From positions 10,759,001 to 10,823,000 of the forward strand of contig CM076275.1 of assembly GCA_038380795.1 (NCBI GenBank): 64,000 nt of DNA. The letters are read 5' to 3'. The position numbers were made by a program, and so were the translations under genes. This stretch comes from Pyrocephalus nanus (Eukaryota; Chordata; Aves; Passeriformes; Tyrannidae). Below, in pieces: positions 1 to 20,776 of the stretch (positions are counted from its first letter, which is position 1; each line of letters opens with the position of its first letter). A model generated the notes under the pieces. That model was given only the letters and a program-made list of their open reading frames with translations, was not told the DNA's origin and ran no database searches.

Positions 1-978
1 GTCAAACAGTTGGGTTTTCTTAGCCTAAAAGCCTAGAGATACATGAAGATTCATTATCTAGAATAAAAAAAAAATCACTGGACACAACCATGTTATTCAA
101 GAACAGCACCACTGTACTAGAACCAAACACAGCTGTTTATTCTGGAATTGAGTGTCTGCTTAGCTTAATGAAATCCATTGGCACAGAGCCCAATAGAGAT
201 GAGGTATGTCCTGCAGAAACTAAACCTAGAGAACATCCAGCCCAGGTTTCTTAGGAAATAGACACCTGACTGGAACCCAATCCCAGGTAAATGCTATATG
301 GAACGGTGTTTGTCTGCTCTCAGTTACTGTGGTTTTCAGTATGTGCCTTGCTCTGATGTCAGTGAGAAAATGCAGTTTATTTGCACTACATGAAACGAGC
401 TGTGGTGATTTTTCACTTCTCCATTTGTGCTGATCTCTGCTGTTAATAAAAGACAATCTACCTTTTGTCAGTTAAATCAAGTTGACAGTATCTTCTGACT
501 TTTTAAAGCTTCGTGCCAAGGTCCTTGAGCTGTTTTGTGAGAGTATCTGTGTTGATTGTCATGTGCACGTGATGAACCTGAGCTGGAGTTTACATCTGTG
601 TGCTTTTTTTGTTTGGGAAATAACTGACTGCAGCGCACTAGAAAGGCAGGGGTAGGAAATAGGTAAATGGGAAAGAGGCTTTGCTAACAGTTCTACAGAG
701 TGAACTACACATACACTGTGAAAATTGAGTGCTGCTGTAATCAATATTTCATAGACTCTTGGCTCAGTTTTTAGCATACATTTATTTTACATCTCAAATT
801 CCTGCAGGTTCCCTGAGCAACCAGAGGGAAGTTGCCTCCCAGCACCTGCCCTGACACTATTAAGATACAAATGACAAAAATATTCTGGCGAGAGAAGCAT
901 GAGAACAAAACTCTTGTCTTCTGTTTGAAATTCAGATGTTCCCCTGCCATGTTGTATTAAAGATTTCTTTTCCTCTAG
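1..978 (+). other. HSPA4 intron, no gene seen
   Basis: Intronic DNA upstream of the first visible HSPA4 exon, ending in the acceptor TTTTCCTCTAG. No upstream HSPA4 exon was found here in any frame, and no repeat family was recognised. The short open frames are not supported. Confidence 0.7.
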
Positions 979-11037
<10,059 letters not shown>

Positions 11038-11100
11038 ATTTCAGCACTTGTTTATATTATTGCAAACAACAATAAAGCTTTAAGTTGTCAACTTTGTATG
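11038..11100 (+). terminator. HSPA4: HSPA4 3'UTR with poly(A) signal
   Basis: A canonical AATAAA lies at 11071-11076, only 34 nt after the stop codon, followed by a T/G-rich stretch (TTGTCAACTTTGTATGTT) suited to cleavage. This gives a very short 3'UTR of about 60 nt. Human HSPA4 also has longer isoforms, so a distal site further into 11.1-12.0 kb cannot be excluded. Confidence 0.7.
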
Positions 11101-12183
11101 TTCTGAATCCAAACTGAAGCAAGAGAATCCCACAGCGCTCTTGGTAACTCCTGGAGAGGTTTGGGCAGGGCAGCAGGTCAGAACACAGAGGTAGCAAAGG
11201 ACTCGCTCAGCTCAGCAGTGTTTGCCGTTATTGATTGTATTTAGAAGTTTTGGTAGTTTAATTAGCCCTATAGGAACAGCCATAACCTGCTTCTCCATTT
11301 TTAATGTCCAGGGTGAGCCAATCTTCCTTTGAAAGACAGCGACAGCAACACCTGAAGTCTGATGTTCACATTGTTCTTCCCTTTCCCTGGGGATTGCAGG
11401 AGCTGGGACTGCAGGGAGGGAAGGGGAGAGCCCGAGGTAGAGTCTTCCATTGCCCATGTTTTAGTGTTCATGCCTGCTCTGGACTCACTCTGATTTGTAC
11501 TGGAACAGTTGATGGTTACAGGTTTGCAGAGCGGAAGGTGGTTCATCAGCACCTTTATTCCTTAGCCTAGACTTCGAATCAGACTCTGAATGTGCTCCTG
11601 GACATGGAATTGGGTTTCTGGCAAACTCCCCAGCTAATTAGGCCTTGTAAACTCTTTGTCTCTAGTTAAGTTAGCTGCTTGTAGAAAGAGAATTCTTGTA
11701 TTTCAGCTGCCTATGCTGATAGTTGATTCTGACTTGTTCCTAATTTTTTCTGGCAGGGGTATGCTTGCTTCCACGAGGCCTTCATTTGGAATGCTTGGTT
11801 TTTTGGTTTGGGGTTTTTTTTCCAGGAAAACCAAGAACTGATGGATTTGGCTTTTTTTTTTTTTTTTTCCTATGAGCTTTATACAATGATTTGCTTCTAG
11901 TACTGATTGTTATTAAACTTGCAAACATTAATTTGTATGTGTTAAAATCCAAAGCTGAAAAAACACCCATTCAGATATTGCAAGAAATAAATGCACTGGA
12001 TTCTACTGGATCACCTTCTTCAGCTGTTGATTCCAATGGAGGAGAGGACGGTGTCGGGGTGGATGGAAGGGCTGTGCCCCTCCTTACTGGAGTGTGCAGG
12101 GAGCTCTGTGGGGCTGCACTGGGGCTTCCATGCCCGCGGGGGTTTGGCGGGGTGTGAGGGGTGTCGGTTCAAGCCCACCCTAA
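11101..12183. other. HSPA4-RNF14 intergenic, no gene seen
   Basis: Unique-looking sequence with a T run of about 18-20 near 11852-11870. No coding exon, RNA gene or recognised repeat. The short open frames on both strands overlap one another and have no recognisable protein character. Confidence 0.6.
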
Positions 12184-12400
12184 TCACAGAACCACGGAAT
12201 GGCTGGGGTTGGGAGGGACCTCTGGAGTCCAACCCTCCCTCCCCAGGCACGAACACCTGCAACAGGAGACACAGGAAAGAGTCCGGCTGCGTTTGGAATG
12301 TCTGCAGAGAGACAACGCTCTCCCCGGGGCAGCTGTTCCAGTGCTCTGCCACCTTCCAGGGAAAGTTCTTCATGTTGAGATTGTGTGTGAATGTAAAGAA
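12184..12400 (-). mobile_element. CR1 LINE fragment upstream of RNF14 CpG island
   Basis: Read on the + strand it opens with AATCACAGAACCACGG and a GGTTGGGAGGGACC block. That is the reverse complement of the CR1 3' end, so the element lies on the minus strand. It continues through the CR1-like CAACAGGAGACACAGGA and CCAGGGAAAGTTCTTC segments. The fragment ends about 30 bp before the CpG island. Confidence 0.75.
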
Positions 12401-12429
12401 GTATCGCTGATGGTTCGGAGGACTCGGGC

Positions 12430-12850
12430 ACCTGTCTGTGGCGGGGAGGGGCGACCGTTCCCTGAACACCCTCAGGCTGGGCCGGCCCGGCCCTCCCGGC
12501 CGCCGGGGGAGCTGCGGGGCTGGGCCGGGCCAGCGCCTCCTCCGCCCGGCAGCGCTTCCCGTCCTTTCCCGTCCCTTCCCTTTCCTCCCTCTCCCTCCGT
12601 GCCGCTGCTCCACCAGGGGCTGAGCCGGGCCCCCCTCGCTGTCCCCGGGCCCGCACGGCCGCAGCTGCCCCGGGTGAGCGACCGGGTGAGGCGGGGCCGG
12701 GCCGCGCCTTCCTCCGCCGCGGGGCCCGCGGGTGCTCCCGCTGCTCCCGCGGGGCTCCCGCCGTCATCGGAGCGGTGGGAGCGGCTGTAACCGCCATAAC
12801 AACGGCGGGGCCGCCGGCGCCAGGCTCGGCCTGGACTTTGGGGGTTATTC
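12430..12850 (+). promoter_or_regulatory. RNF14: CpG-island promoter of RNF14
   Basis: A very GC-rich block dense in CpG (GGCCGGCCCGGCC, GCGGGGCCGGGCCGCGCC), with GC-box-like motifs. It lies about 0.9-1.3 kb upstream of the RNF14 start codon and is the only island between HSPA4 and RNF14. Strong donor-like GTGAGC and GTGAGG sites near 12674-12690 could end a non-coding first exon. The transcription start site is not visible from sequence. The long open frames here on both strands are a by-product of the low stop-codon content of GC-rich DNA. Confidence 0.75.
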
Positions 12851-13045
12851 CCGTTCCCCTCATCCCTGTGGGGTCGTGCCCACCCCGTGCTGGGGCCCCC
12901 GGGTCAGCCCGGGACGCGCAACGCGGCCACTGCTCCTGAAGCAGGGAATAAACATCCCCCGCTCGGCTGCGCTGCTGTGGGTGTTGGGGATGGGGGCGCG
13001 GAGAGGGCTTTAACCCCTGAGCGCGTGTTGTTTCTCCGCCCGCAG

Positions 13046-13184
13046 CCCCAGAACCGCAGGTTCCTCCCGCAAACAGCACCGACGTGTTCGTGCCTTACAT
13101 GAGAAGTGCCCGACCCCGGCCCCAAACAGGAATGGTCACGGACCAGCACCTCGGCCCTGCCACCGCGCTGCTGTGAGTCTGAAG
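13046..13184 (+). other. RNF14: Possible non-coding 5'UTR exon of RNF14
   Basis: A good acceptor (TTTCTCCGCCCGCAG) is followed by about 130 nt ending in donor-like sites, GTGAGT at 13173 or GTAACC at 13185. Human RNF14 has alternative non-coding 5' exons, so this is plausible. It is predicted from splice motifs only. Confidence 0.35.
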
Positions 13185-13724
13185 GTAACCCATCAAATGT
13201 AGCTTTATTTTCCTAAATCTAGAACAGAGAGATACCCCAGGGGCACATCTACAAGATACCTGCGCAGCATTAGAACCTTTTTAGTGATATCTTCAATAAC
13301 TAATTACAAATAGGGCTTCCCGTCCCTTGTTTCCCGTCCCGTTTCTTTGTTTGCTTTAGAACACTGAACAAGAGCTGCCATTACTAATTCCTTTTTTGGG
13401 GGGTCTGTTTTCTCTTTCAAACACCAATGAAATGTCCTTGTGTCACTTGTGCCATCTCTATATTTCATTATTTATCTGTCTTTGGCTACTAACACACAGT
13501 TTGCTTTCTGACTTCTCAATATTCTACTGGGTTATTTTATTTTATTTTATAACACTACCAATATTTTTTCAACCTGTAGAACTTCCTTAATTATATTTCA
13601 CATTGTTACTTGGGTTTCTAACTCTTATAGTAGTATAAAGTAGATATCCTGAATTAATCATTGGAATAGGACGTGTTAACTCGGTTGATGTTGCAGTGTG
13701 GTGGTAACTCCACAGGAAACTTAA

Positions 13725-15180
13725 ATGTCTTCAGAGGACAAGGAAGCTCAGGAGGATGAGCTGCTGGCTCTGGCCAGCATCTATGACGAAGATGAGTTTA
13801 AGAGAGCTGAGTCTGCCCAAGGAGGAGAAACAAGAATTTGTCTGGAGTTGCCTCAAGACTTCAAAATTTTTGTGAGTGGTGAGTTGAGATGTTTTGTGTT
13901 ATCCCCAAGGAGGTGTTACCAAGCTCATTTGCTGGTTGTGGAGTGTCCTGCAGGAGCAGTGACTGGAAAAAGCCACGGCTCAGCCTGTGCTGTGCTTGTG
14001 GAAGTGTTGGGCTTTGTATTCGAGTAGTTTAATCCTCATACATGCAACTTCTTTAGTAAACTTTAAAATTACAGATGAGTAATAGTATTTCTTCAGAATA
14101 ATTAAGTTCACTTACTGGTTTTTTTTATTCCCTTGAGGATATGTCTTCCCAGGTTCCTGGTTTGTGCAGGGTCTGACATTTCAAAGTTCTGGTGTTCTGC
14201 TTTAATCAGAGAGCTACAACCCCTGTGACATTTTACTGCACTGAGTTTTGTTATTTAGGATTGAACAGATAATTCCAACCCCAGAAGTGTATCAAATTAA
14301 AAGACATTGGCTGCTGTCATAAACAGTGACAGTTCATTAGTTTTCATTTTCCTGTTATTTCTCAACCTCTCTTGGTTGTCTCAGGTTCAGGCAGTTCCAC
14401 AGAAAGCCTCCAGAGCAGTGGATTCGAGTACTCCGTGTGCTTCCTGCCTCCCCTTGTGCTGAATTTTGAGCTCCCACCCGACTACCCATCGACGTCCCCA
14501 CCAGTGTTCACCCTCAGTGGGAAATGGCTCTCCCAGGCCCAGGTTTGCAGAAGATTTTTAACATTTTGACAGAACTGAGCAAGTTAATAATTAACAGTGT
14601 TATGGGAAATGTTGATTAAAGTTAAAAAAAATAATGACATTGCTCTTCAGTTGGCTCTTCTTTTGTCACCTTCCTGTTTTCACTTGGTCACTATTCTGAG
14701 GAAGAGTTTGCATTGAGGAGAACTATTTCATATGTATTTTATGCGTAGATTAAAAACTGGTGAATCTATAATCAAAGCATGCACTTTGGACCACGGGAGG
14801 AGAGGAACCCACTAAGGAGTTGTCAGAACTTAACCAAAATCAGGAATTGTTTGTTCTTTTCCAGCTCAGCGCTCTTTGCAAACACTTGGACAATGTGTGG
14901 GAAGAGAATCGAGGCTGTGTGGTCCTGTTTGCCTGGATGCAGTTTCTGAAGGAAGAAACACTGAGTTACCTGAATATTTCATCCCCGTATGAGCTAAAAA
15001 TGTGCCCTCAAGGGAAAGCACAGAACCGGACGCAGTTGGGGCCTCTCGATGCTGGGAAGGACTGTGGGGGTGCAGCAGGCTCTGCCTCAGCTGAGGAGGA
15101 AATCATGGATGCCAGAGCTGTGCAGGACGTGGAGTCGTTGTCGAGTCTGATCAGGGAAATCTTGGACTTTGACCAGGCCC
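13725..15180 (+). CDS. RNF14: RNF14 exons for the RWD domain
   Basis: Exons 13725-13878 and 14385-14542 and the first part of 14865-15392. The family hallmark YPxxxPP is visible as [16 protein letters not shown], followed by [11 protein letters not shown]. In RNF14 the RWD domain is the region that contacts GCN1. The segment after it ([20 protein letters not shown]) is a variable linker that differs from mammals. Just before RING1, [20 protein letters not shown] matches the human protein closely. Confidence 0.9.
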
Positions 15181-18100
15181 AGAGGAGAAAGTGCTTTAAC
15201 AGTAAGATGTATTTGTGCAATATCTGCTTCTGTGAGAAGCTGGGCAGCGAGTGCATGCACTTCACCGACTGCAGCCACGTGTACTGCAAAGCCTGCCTGA
15301 AAGACTACTTTGAGATTCAAATCAGGGATGGGCAGGTCCACTGCCTCAACTGCCCCGAGCCCAAGTGTTCTTCTGTCGCCACTCCTGGCCAGGTAACACA
15401 CATGTGCACATAGGGATGGAGAGTGCTGTTAACTCACCCCAAATTACAGGGGCAGAGTGTGGCTCTGCATGGTGAGCATTGGGAATCTCGGAGTCACTGA
15501 GGCTGGAAAAGATCTCTGAGATCACAGAGTCCAACCTGTGACCCATCCCCACCCTGTCAACCAGACCAGAGCACTGAGTGCCACGTCCAGTCATTCCTTA
15601 AACACCTTGCGGGGTGGGGACTCCATCACCTCCCTGGGCAGCCCCTTCCAGTGCCTGACAACACTTTCTAAGATAAAACTCCTCCTGATGTCCAACCTGA
15701 ACCACCCCTGGCAAACCTTGAGGCCTTTTACTCTCATCCTGTCCCTTGTTCCCTGGGAGCAGAGCCTGACCCCCACCTGGCTCCCCCCTCTTGTCAGGGA
15801 GTTGTAGAGTGAGAAGGTTCCCCCTGAGCCTCCTTTTCTCCAGGCTGAGCCCCTCCAGCTCCCTCAGCTGCTCCTTGTGCTCCATCCCCTTCCCCAGCTC
15901 TGTTGCCCTTCCCTGGACATGCTCCTCGATGTCTTTCTTGTTGTGAGGGGCCCAGAACTGACCCGAGGACTGGAGGTGCTTCAGTAGTGCCCAGCACAGA
16001 GGGAGGATTCCTGGGTACATTTTCCAGGGAATATATCTGGGGACATCTTCTTAATGCTCTGAGCAGAGTCATTGGAGTTAAAACTGTATCCCTTGGCACC
16101 TATTTTGCCCAGTTTATTTGTACTGGCATTGTTCAGCAGCCTTCCATTCCATTTAACACTGCATGCTTTTCCTTTTCCTAATTATTATTAGAATAGCATT
16201 TCAATTTTGTGACCTGTTGGAGAATTAAGTGGATTCATCCCAACTGCAGGGATTTTTTCATTGACTTACTGTGTTTTGCTGATGGTAGGAGGCTCAATTT
16301 CAGATGCAGGTAATCACAGAATCTCAGGATGGTTTGGGTTGGAAGGGACCTTAAAGCTCATCTCATTCCACCCCCCTGCCATGGGCAGGGACACCTTCCA
16401 CTATCCCAGGTTGCTCCAAGCCTCATCCAACCTGGCCTTGGACACTTCCAGGGATGGGGCAGCCACAGCTTCTCTGGGCAACCTGTGGAGGACCTCACCA
16501 CCCTCCCAGGGAAGAATTTTTTCCTAACATCTCCCTGTGGCCTGTAGGTGAAGGAGCTGGTTGGAGAGGAGCTGTTTGCCCGCTATGACCGACTGCTCCT
16601 GCAGTCCAGCCTGGACCTGATGGCTGATGTGGTTTATTGCCCCCGCCCGGGCTGCCAGACCCCCGTGATGCAGGAGCCTGGCTGCACCATGGGCATCTGC
16701 TCCTGCTGCAACTACGCCTTCTGCACCCTCTGCAAGATGACCTACCACGGGGTGTCTCCGTGCAAAGTCACCGCAGGTGAGGCACCTCCACCCTCCCCCA
16801 AGGTGCAGTTAAATCTTGTGTGAAATAGTCAGAAATTGAGCAAGGAAACTCCTCCCCATGAGCTGCTTCAAAGAGCAGACACACTCATTTGCAGTAGGTC
16901 TGTTGCTGGCAATTAAATATTATTCCTTTGATGACACTCCAGAGCTTAGGAGGTCCCCAAACTGCCTATTGTCAAATGCTGAGAGGCCATAGGAGGGGAA
17001 GAATAATTTTATATGGGTTTTTTTTTACCCTCTCCTGTTAATCCACTACTTTGTGTAGTCAGTTAATACTGAAATCGGGTGGAGGCTTCTCTCTTTGGCT
17101 TCAAAATCCTGTGACCAAGTTTCACTAAATGCGTATTCAGAGAAGATTCCATTTTCAAAAGTTTACATTGTAGACTTGTTCTAATTTCATTGACATGTCT
17201 CTTTTATAATGAAACAGTGTAAAACTTGAATTTTGGGGCAGAGATGTTTATATTTTTCTTTTTAATGAACGCTGTTAGTTCCCTTTGAAAATCTTTATGG
17301 TACAGTTAGCTGGAACTCTTGATATGATATATTACAAAAGCTGTTTGGTTTGCTTTGGGTTTGTTCCCCAGAGAAATTAATGGATTTACGAAACAGCTAT
17401 TTGGAAGCAGACGAGACAACTAAAAGATTTTTGGAACAACGCTATGGCAAGCGAGTGATTCAGAAAGCCCTCGAGGAGATGGAGAGTAAGGAATGGCTGG
17501 AAAAGAACTCCAAGTCTTGTCCTTGCTGTGGAACTCATATAGAGGTGAGCATGGAGGGAAAGGCTGGAAAATCATGGGAACAGGAATTAGCAGAAATTAA
17601 AGCAGTTCAGTGTTTAGGCTGGGACAGAGGTGTGTTTGTAGCCTCCAGCTTCACCAGGCAAGGGGAATTTCTAGGAAATATTAAGAGAACTTTCCGTTTC
17701 TGTCTGTGTTACATGGAAAAGGAGGTGAGGTGATGTTTGTGGAGCTCAGGGATTTAAGATCATCCAGCAATTGCTGGTGTTCAGGCTCCGGTACTAAACA
17801 GATCCAGGCTGACTATGGATCTGTATGAATCCTTTCAGTTCCTGCATGTTTCAGGTTACTGCTGCTTCTCACTATAGCCAGGTAATAAAACCAGCTTCAG
17901 AAAAATATTAATTTCCAGTATTTTTAATATATAGCCAATATAGAGTGCTGGGATTCCAGCTCCCAGTTCTTTTGAACAGTGGAAAAAAAAAAATCAGTGT
18001 GTGATGGAGTTGGGGTTGAATGTGCTAATTGGCTGGTGTAGTTTTGAGGGCTGTTGTCATAGAGAGACCGAAGCCTGACACAGTAAGATGCTGATGTTGC

Positions 18101-19572
18101 TGTTTCTTGGTTTTTGCCTCCAGAAGCTCGATGGCTGTAACAAAATGACGTGCACAGGGTGCATGCAGTACTTCTGCTGGCTCTGCATGGGCTCTCTGTC
18201 CAGGGCCAACCCCTACCGGCACTTCAACGACCCTTCTTCCCCCTGCTTTAACAGGTTTGTGCTTACAGGTATTTCCTCTAGTGCTGGAACATTTCCTTTC
18301 TACTTTTTCTTACAGTCTCTCCCAGATCTTACCTTGAAACTTGTTGCTTTAATTTAAGACACAGTTTTTTCTCCCAAATATTTGCCCTTACAAGGACCCA
18401 ACACTAACAGTAAAAATCAGGAGTAATTCAGGATGTGCTTTTGCTTTTTAAGAATTTTTGTTTCAAAATTCTGGAGGAGTCTTTAGGGCATATTCCTGAT
18501 TTTTTTTGGTTAGGGTCATGACCCCATCCTTTCTGTGCTGCCTCTGCCTCTGCCACAAAGCCTGCAGGGAAGTGTTTCCATGGAGATGCTCAGGTGCAGC
18601 ACAAGGTTTTGGGTCAGAAAGCTGCTTTTAAACAGCTGCAGACTTGCCTCACATCATCACTGCTGGGGAAGGATCAAGGGACAGAGGGTGCTGCTGCTGT
18701 CAGGACAGGTGAAAGGCAGCTCAGAGGGATGTGACAGTGGCAGCCTCTCGGCTTTGTGTATTCTATAGGGGTATGTGCCCATCACTGGGATAGTAGTGCC
18801 TGGTTCCAAAGTCAAAATCCCAATAACCTTCTCAATCCACCATCCATTCTGCCATGTGGCTGACAGGATTTTTCTTGTTCTTGGCCCTTTTTCAGCATTC
18901 TCTCTTCTCCCAACAGTATTTTTTCACTTCCCACTCTGTTTTCCTTTTTCTTTTTCTCCTGTTGTCCTTTTTTATTTTAGTTTAGCTTAACCTTCCACCT
19001 GTCTTGACTAAGCTCACGTGCTTTATAAAGAATAATTTAGAATCAGGGAATCACAGAACCATTTAGGTTGGAAAAGACCTAAAACCATCCAGTCCAGCCA
19101 CTACCCTAGCACTGCCAAGTGCCCTTTTTGTCCCCCCTGTACCCCACTGATGCTCATATGTTTTGTTTGCCCAATTCCATGTGTCCATTGAGACCATGAG
19201 TTGTCTGGAGCAGGCAGGTTTGGCTGCTGATTATATCCTGCCTAAAGACCACCCAGGAACATCAGCCTGCTGGGTAACTTTAATATGGTTTGGATGATTT
19301 AATATTTTCAGGGATTTCTTGGGATATGATGTGTGTAAGGTACCATCAAACCTTCTGGTGTAACGAGCTGTAGAAATGCAGAGTCCCTTACTTTAATTGA
19401 CACTGACAGCATGAGTAGTTTGTCATACTGAAAAAAACAGTGAAACTTACTGCTTTTGTACTTTTTGTTGCAATTTAGCATTATTATCATTAATTGCCTG
19501 TCTTGCAGATTGTTTCAAGCCATGCACATTGATGATGGGGAGTTCTGGGAAGTTGAAGATGATGACCAGTAG
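13725..19572 (+). CDS. RNF14: E3 ubiquitin ligase RNF14 (ARA54), RBR type
   Basis: RING-between-RING ubiquitin ligase. It is known as an androgen-receptor and TCF/LEF coactivator, and for acting with GCN1 and RNF25 to ubiquitinate proteins at stalled ribosomes. Coding exons 13725-13878, 14385-14542, 14865-15392, 16548-16776, 17372-17544, 18124-18254 and 19509-19572 join in frame for 478 residues (human 474). The start [21 protein letters not shown] matches human, and the acceptor GATGTTGCAG at 13696 precedes the start by 28 nt. Domains: RWD about 11-140, RING1 from C222, IBR about 290-370, RING2 from C406 with catalytic C419. It lies in the same direction as HSPA4 and convergent with GNPDA1. 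No disabling change was seen. Confidence 0.97.
15181..19572 (+). CDS. RNF14: RNF14 exons for RING1-IBR-RING2 and acidic tail
   Basis: RING1 starts at C222 ([16 protein letters not shown], then [15 protein letters not shown]). The IBR is in exon 16548-16776 ([19 protein letters not shown], then [19 protein letters not shown]). RING2 begins in exon 17372-17544 with CPCC (C406/C409) and continues in exon 18124-18254 with [21 protein letters not shown]419 in GCNKM aligns with human C417 and with parkin C431, the thioester cysteine of RBR ligases. The 64-nt last exon encodes the tail [21 protein letters not shown], which stays acidic but differs in sequence from the human end. Confidence 0.93.
15481..16010 (-). 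mobile_element. CR1 LINE fragment in RNF14 intron 3
   Basis: About 530 bp. The + strand reads as the complement of the CR1 3' portion: GAGGCTGGAAAAGATCTCTG, then CAGAGCACTGAGTGCCACGT, CTCCTGATGTCCAACCTGAA, CTGAGCCTCCTTTTCTCCAG and GGGGCCCAGAACTGACCC. It is one of the two longest CR1 copies in the window. It is truncated and has no intact open frame. Confidence 0.88.
16311..16541 (-). mobile_element. CR1 LINE fragment abutting RNF14 coding exon 4
   Basis: Starts on the + strand with AATCACAGAATCTCAGGATG and GGTTGGAAGGGACC. It runs through GGCAGGGACACCTTCCACTA and GCTTCTCTGGGCAACCTGTG to GGGAAGAATTTTTTCCTAACAT, all diagnostic of the complement of a CR1 3' end. It stops within about 10 nt of the acceptor of exon 16548-16776, so the branch-point region appears to come from the element. 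Confidence 0.88.
19041..19200 (-). mobile_element. CR1 LINE fragment in RNF14 last intron
   Basis: The + strand reads AATCACAGAACCATTTAGGT, GGTTGGAAAAGACC and CTAGCACTGCCAAGTGCC, the complement of the CR1 3' end. It lies in the intron before the last RNF14 exon. Confidence 0.85.
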
Positions 19573-20165
19573 CTTTCTCCAGCAACAAAAGGTGAACAAA
19601 CCAGAGACAGATGCTTTTTTTGTGTCCTTTGTTTGCTTTTCATTTCCACTGTGTGATAGAAGAGTGGCAACTACCCTGCACTGCAGGATACTCACACCTC
19701 AGAGCCTGTTGCCAAAGCCAAAGGAGACTGTTTTACCCATCCTGGGGTCAGGATCATCATGGAATGCCCTAATTCCATCGATTATTAAAGACATACCGTA
19801 TTAAATACAACCAGTCAGAAGTTGGAAAATTACTGGAAAAATATATACCAAGAGATGCCTCCTTTTTAAAAGCAAACAGAAACCTCAAATCATGGAAGGA
19901 TTTGGGGGTTTCTTTAGGGAGACTGACCTTTAGAGACTCTTGGATCACGAATATTGTGGGGTTTTGGGCAGTTTGTTAGAGCTGTGGAGCTGTTCAGTGG
20001 TGCTGCTTGGACTGAGGAAGTTTTCTGATACAGTACAGAAAATTTCTTCTAAATTTAGCAACAAAGTTTGTTGCTTTTATGAATTTCCTGACGTGTTTCT
20101 CTGAAAAGCAGCTCATGGCTCTGCCACTGGTACTTTCTAATGACATTAAAGCTGATTATCCCCAA
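19573..20165 (+). terminator. RNF14: RNF14 3'UTR and poly(A) signal
   Basis: Sequence after the RNF14 stop at 19570-19572. A variant poly(A) signal ATTAAA at 20145-20150 gives a 3'UTR of about 0.6 kb. A canonical AATAAA at 20771-20776 could serve a longer isoform. There is no experimental evidence for which is used. Confidence 0.45.
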
Positions 20166-20776
20166 CCCCCTTCTTGCTGGCTGTTGTGCCTGGGCCTTTG
20201 CATCCCTGAGTGCTTGGGCAGAAAATGACCAACAGCCTTTTCCAGAAATTTCTGTCAGGTTGGTGACTCATCCTGGTGTTCCTGTTGGATTCCCTCCCAT
20301 TGCCTCTCCTTGTTTTTCCAGTGATGAGTGCTAAGGCAGTGAGCTGAGGATGTGAGAGGGTGAAAAGTACCAGGCAAAGATCATTCTTCAAGATACTGAC
20401 AATTACCTTGTATTCTCAGATGAAGAAGTAATTTATTTTTTACTAACTCTACACATACGAAATTTGATTAGTTGATACTTTTGCTTCTGGACTAGATCCC
20501 TTATTTCCACTAGTTTTGCACTTCAGGTTATTCAGAAACCAAATTGTTTCCCCTAAAATCTCAGCAAATACTTTTATAAGCATGAAGGTAACCAGAGGGA
20601 ACCAACAACTTTTTACAAGTTTTTCCACTTGCAGAACAGTCTAAAAGTTTATTTGGAAATTAAAGTGTGCTGTGTTCAAAAGTAGCAGGGCATGGAGGGA
20701 TAGGTCAGGAGATGGAAGACTCTTCAGAAACTCAAAATGATCACCTCTCACTCGGTTTTGACTGATAGTTAATAAA

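Noticed and set aside
12020..13079. Long open frames (up to 299 codons) on both strands upstream of RNF14
   Set aside because: They lie in the RNF14 CpG island and the adjacent CR1 fragment. GC-rich DNA has few stop codons, and the products are Pro/Gly/Arg/Ala-rich with no domain.
15538..16099. Open frames within RNF14 intron 3 that look proline/leucine-rich
   Set aside because: They are fragments of the antisense or sense strand of a truncated CR1, with no complete reverse transcriptase domain.
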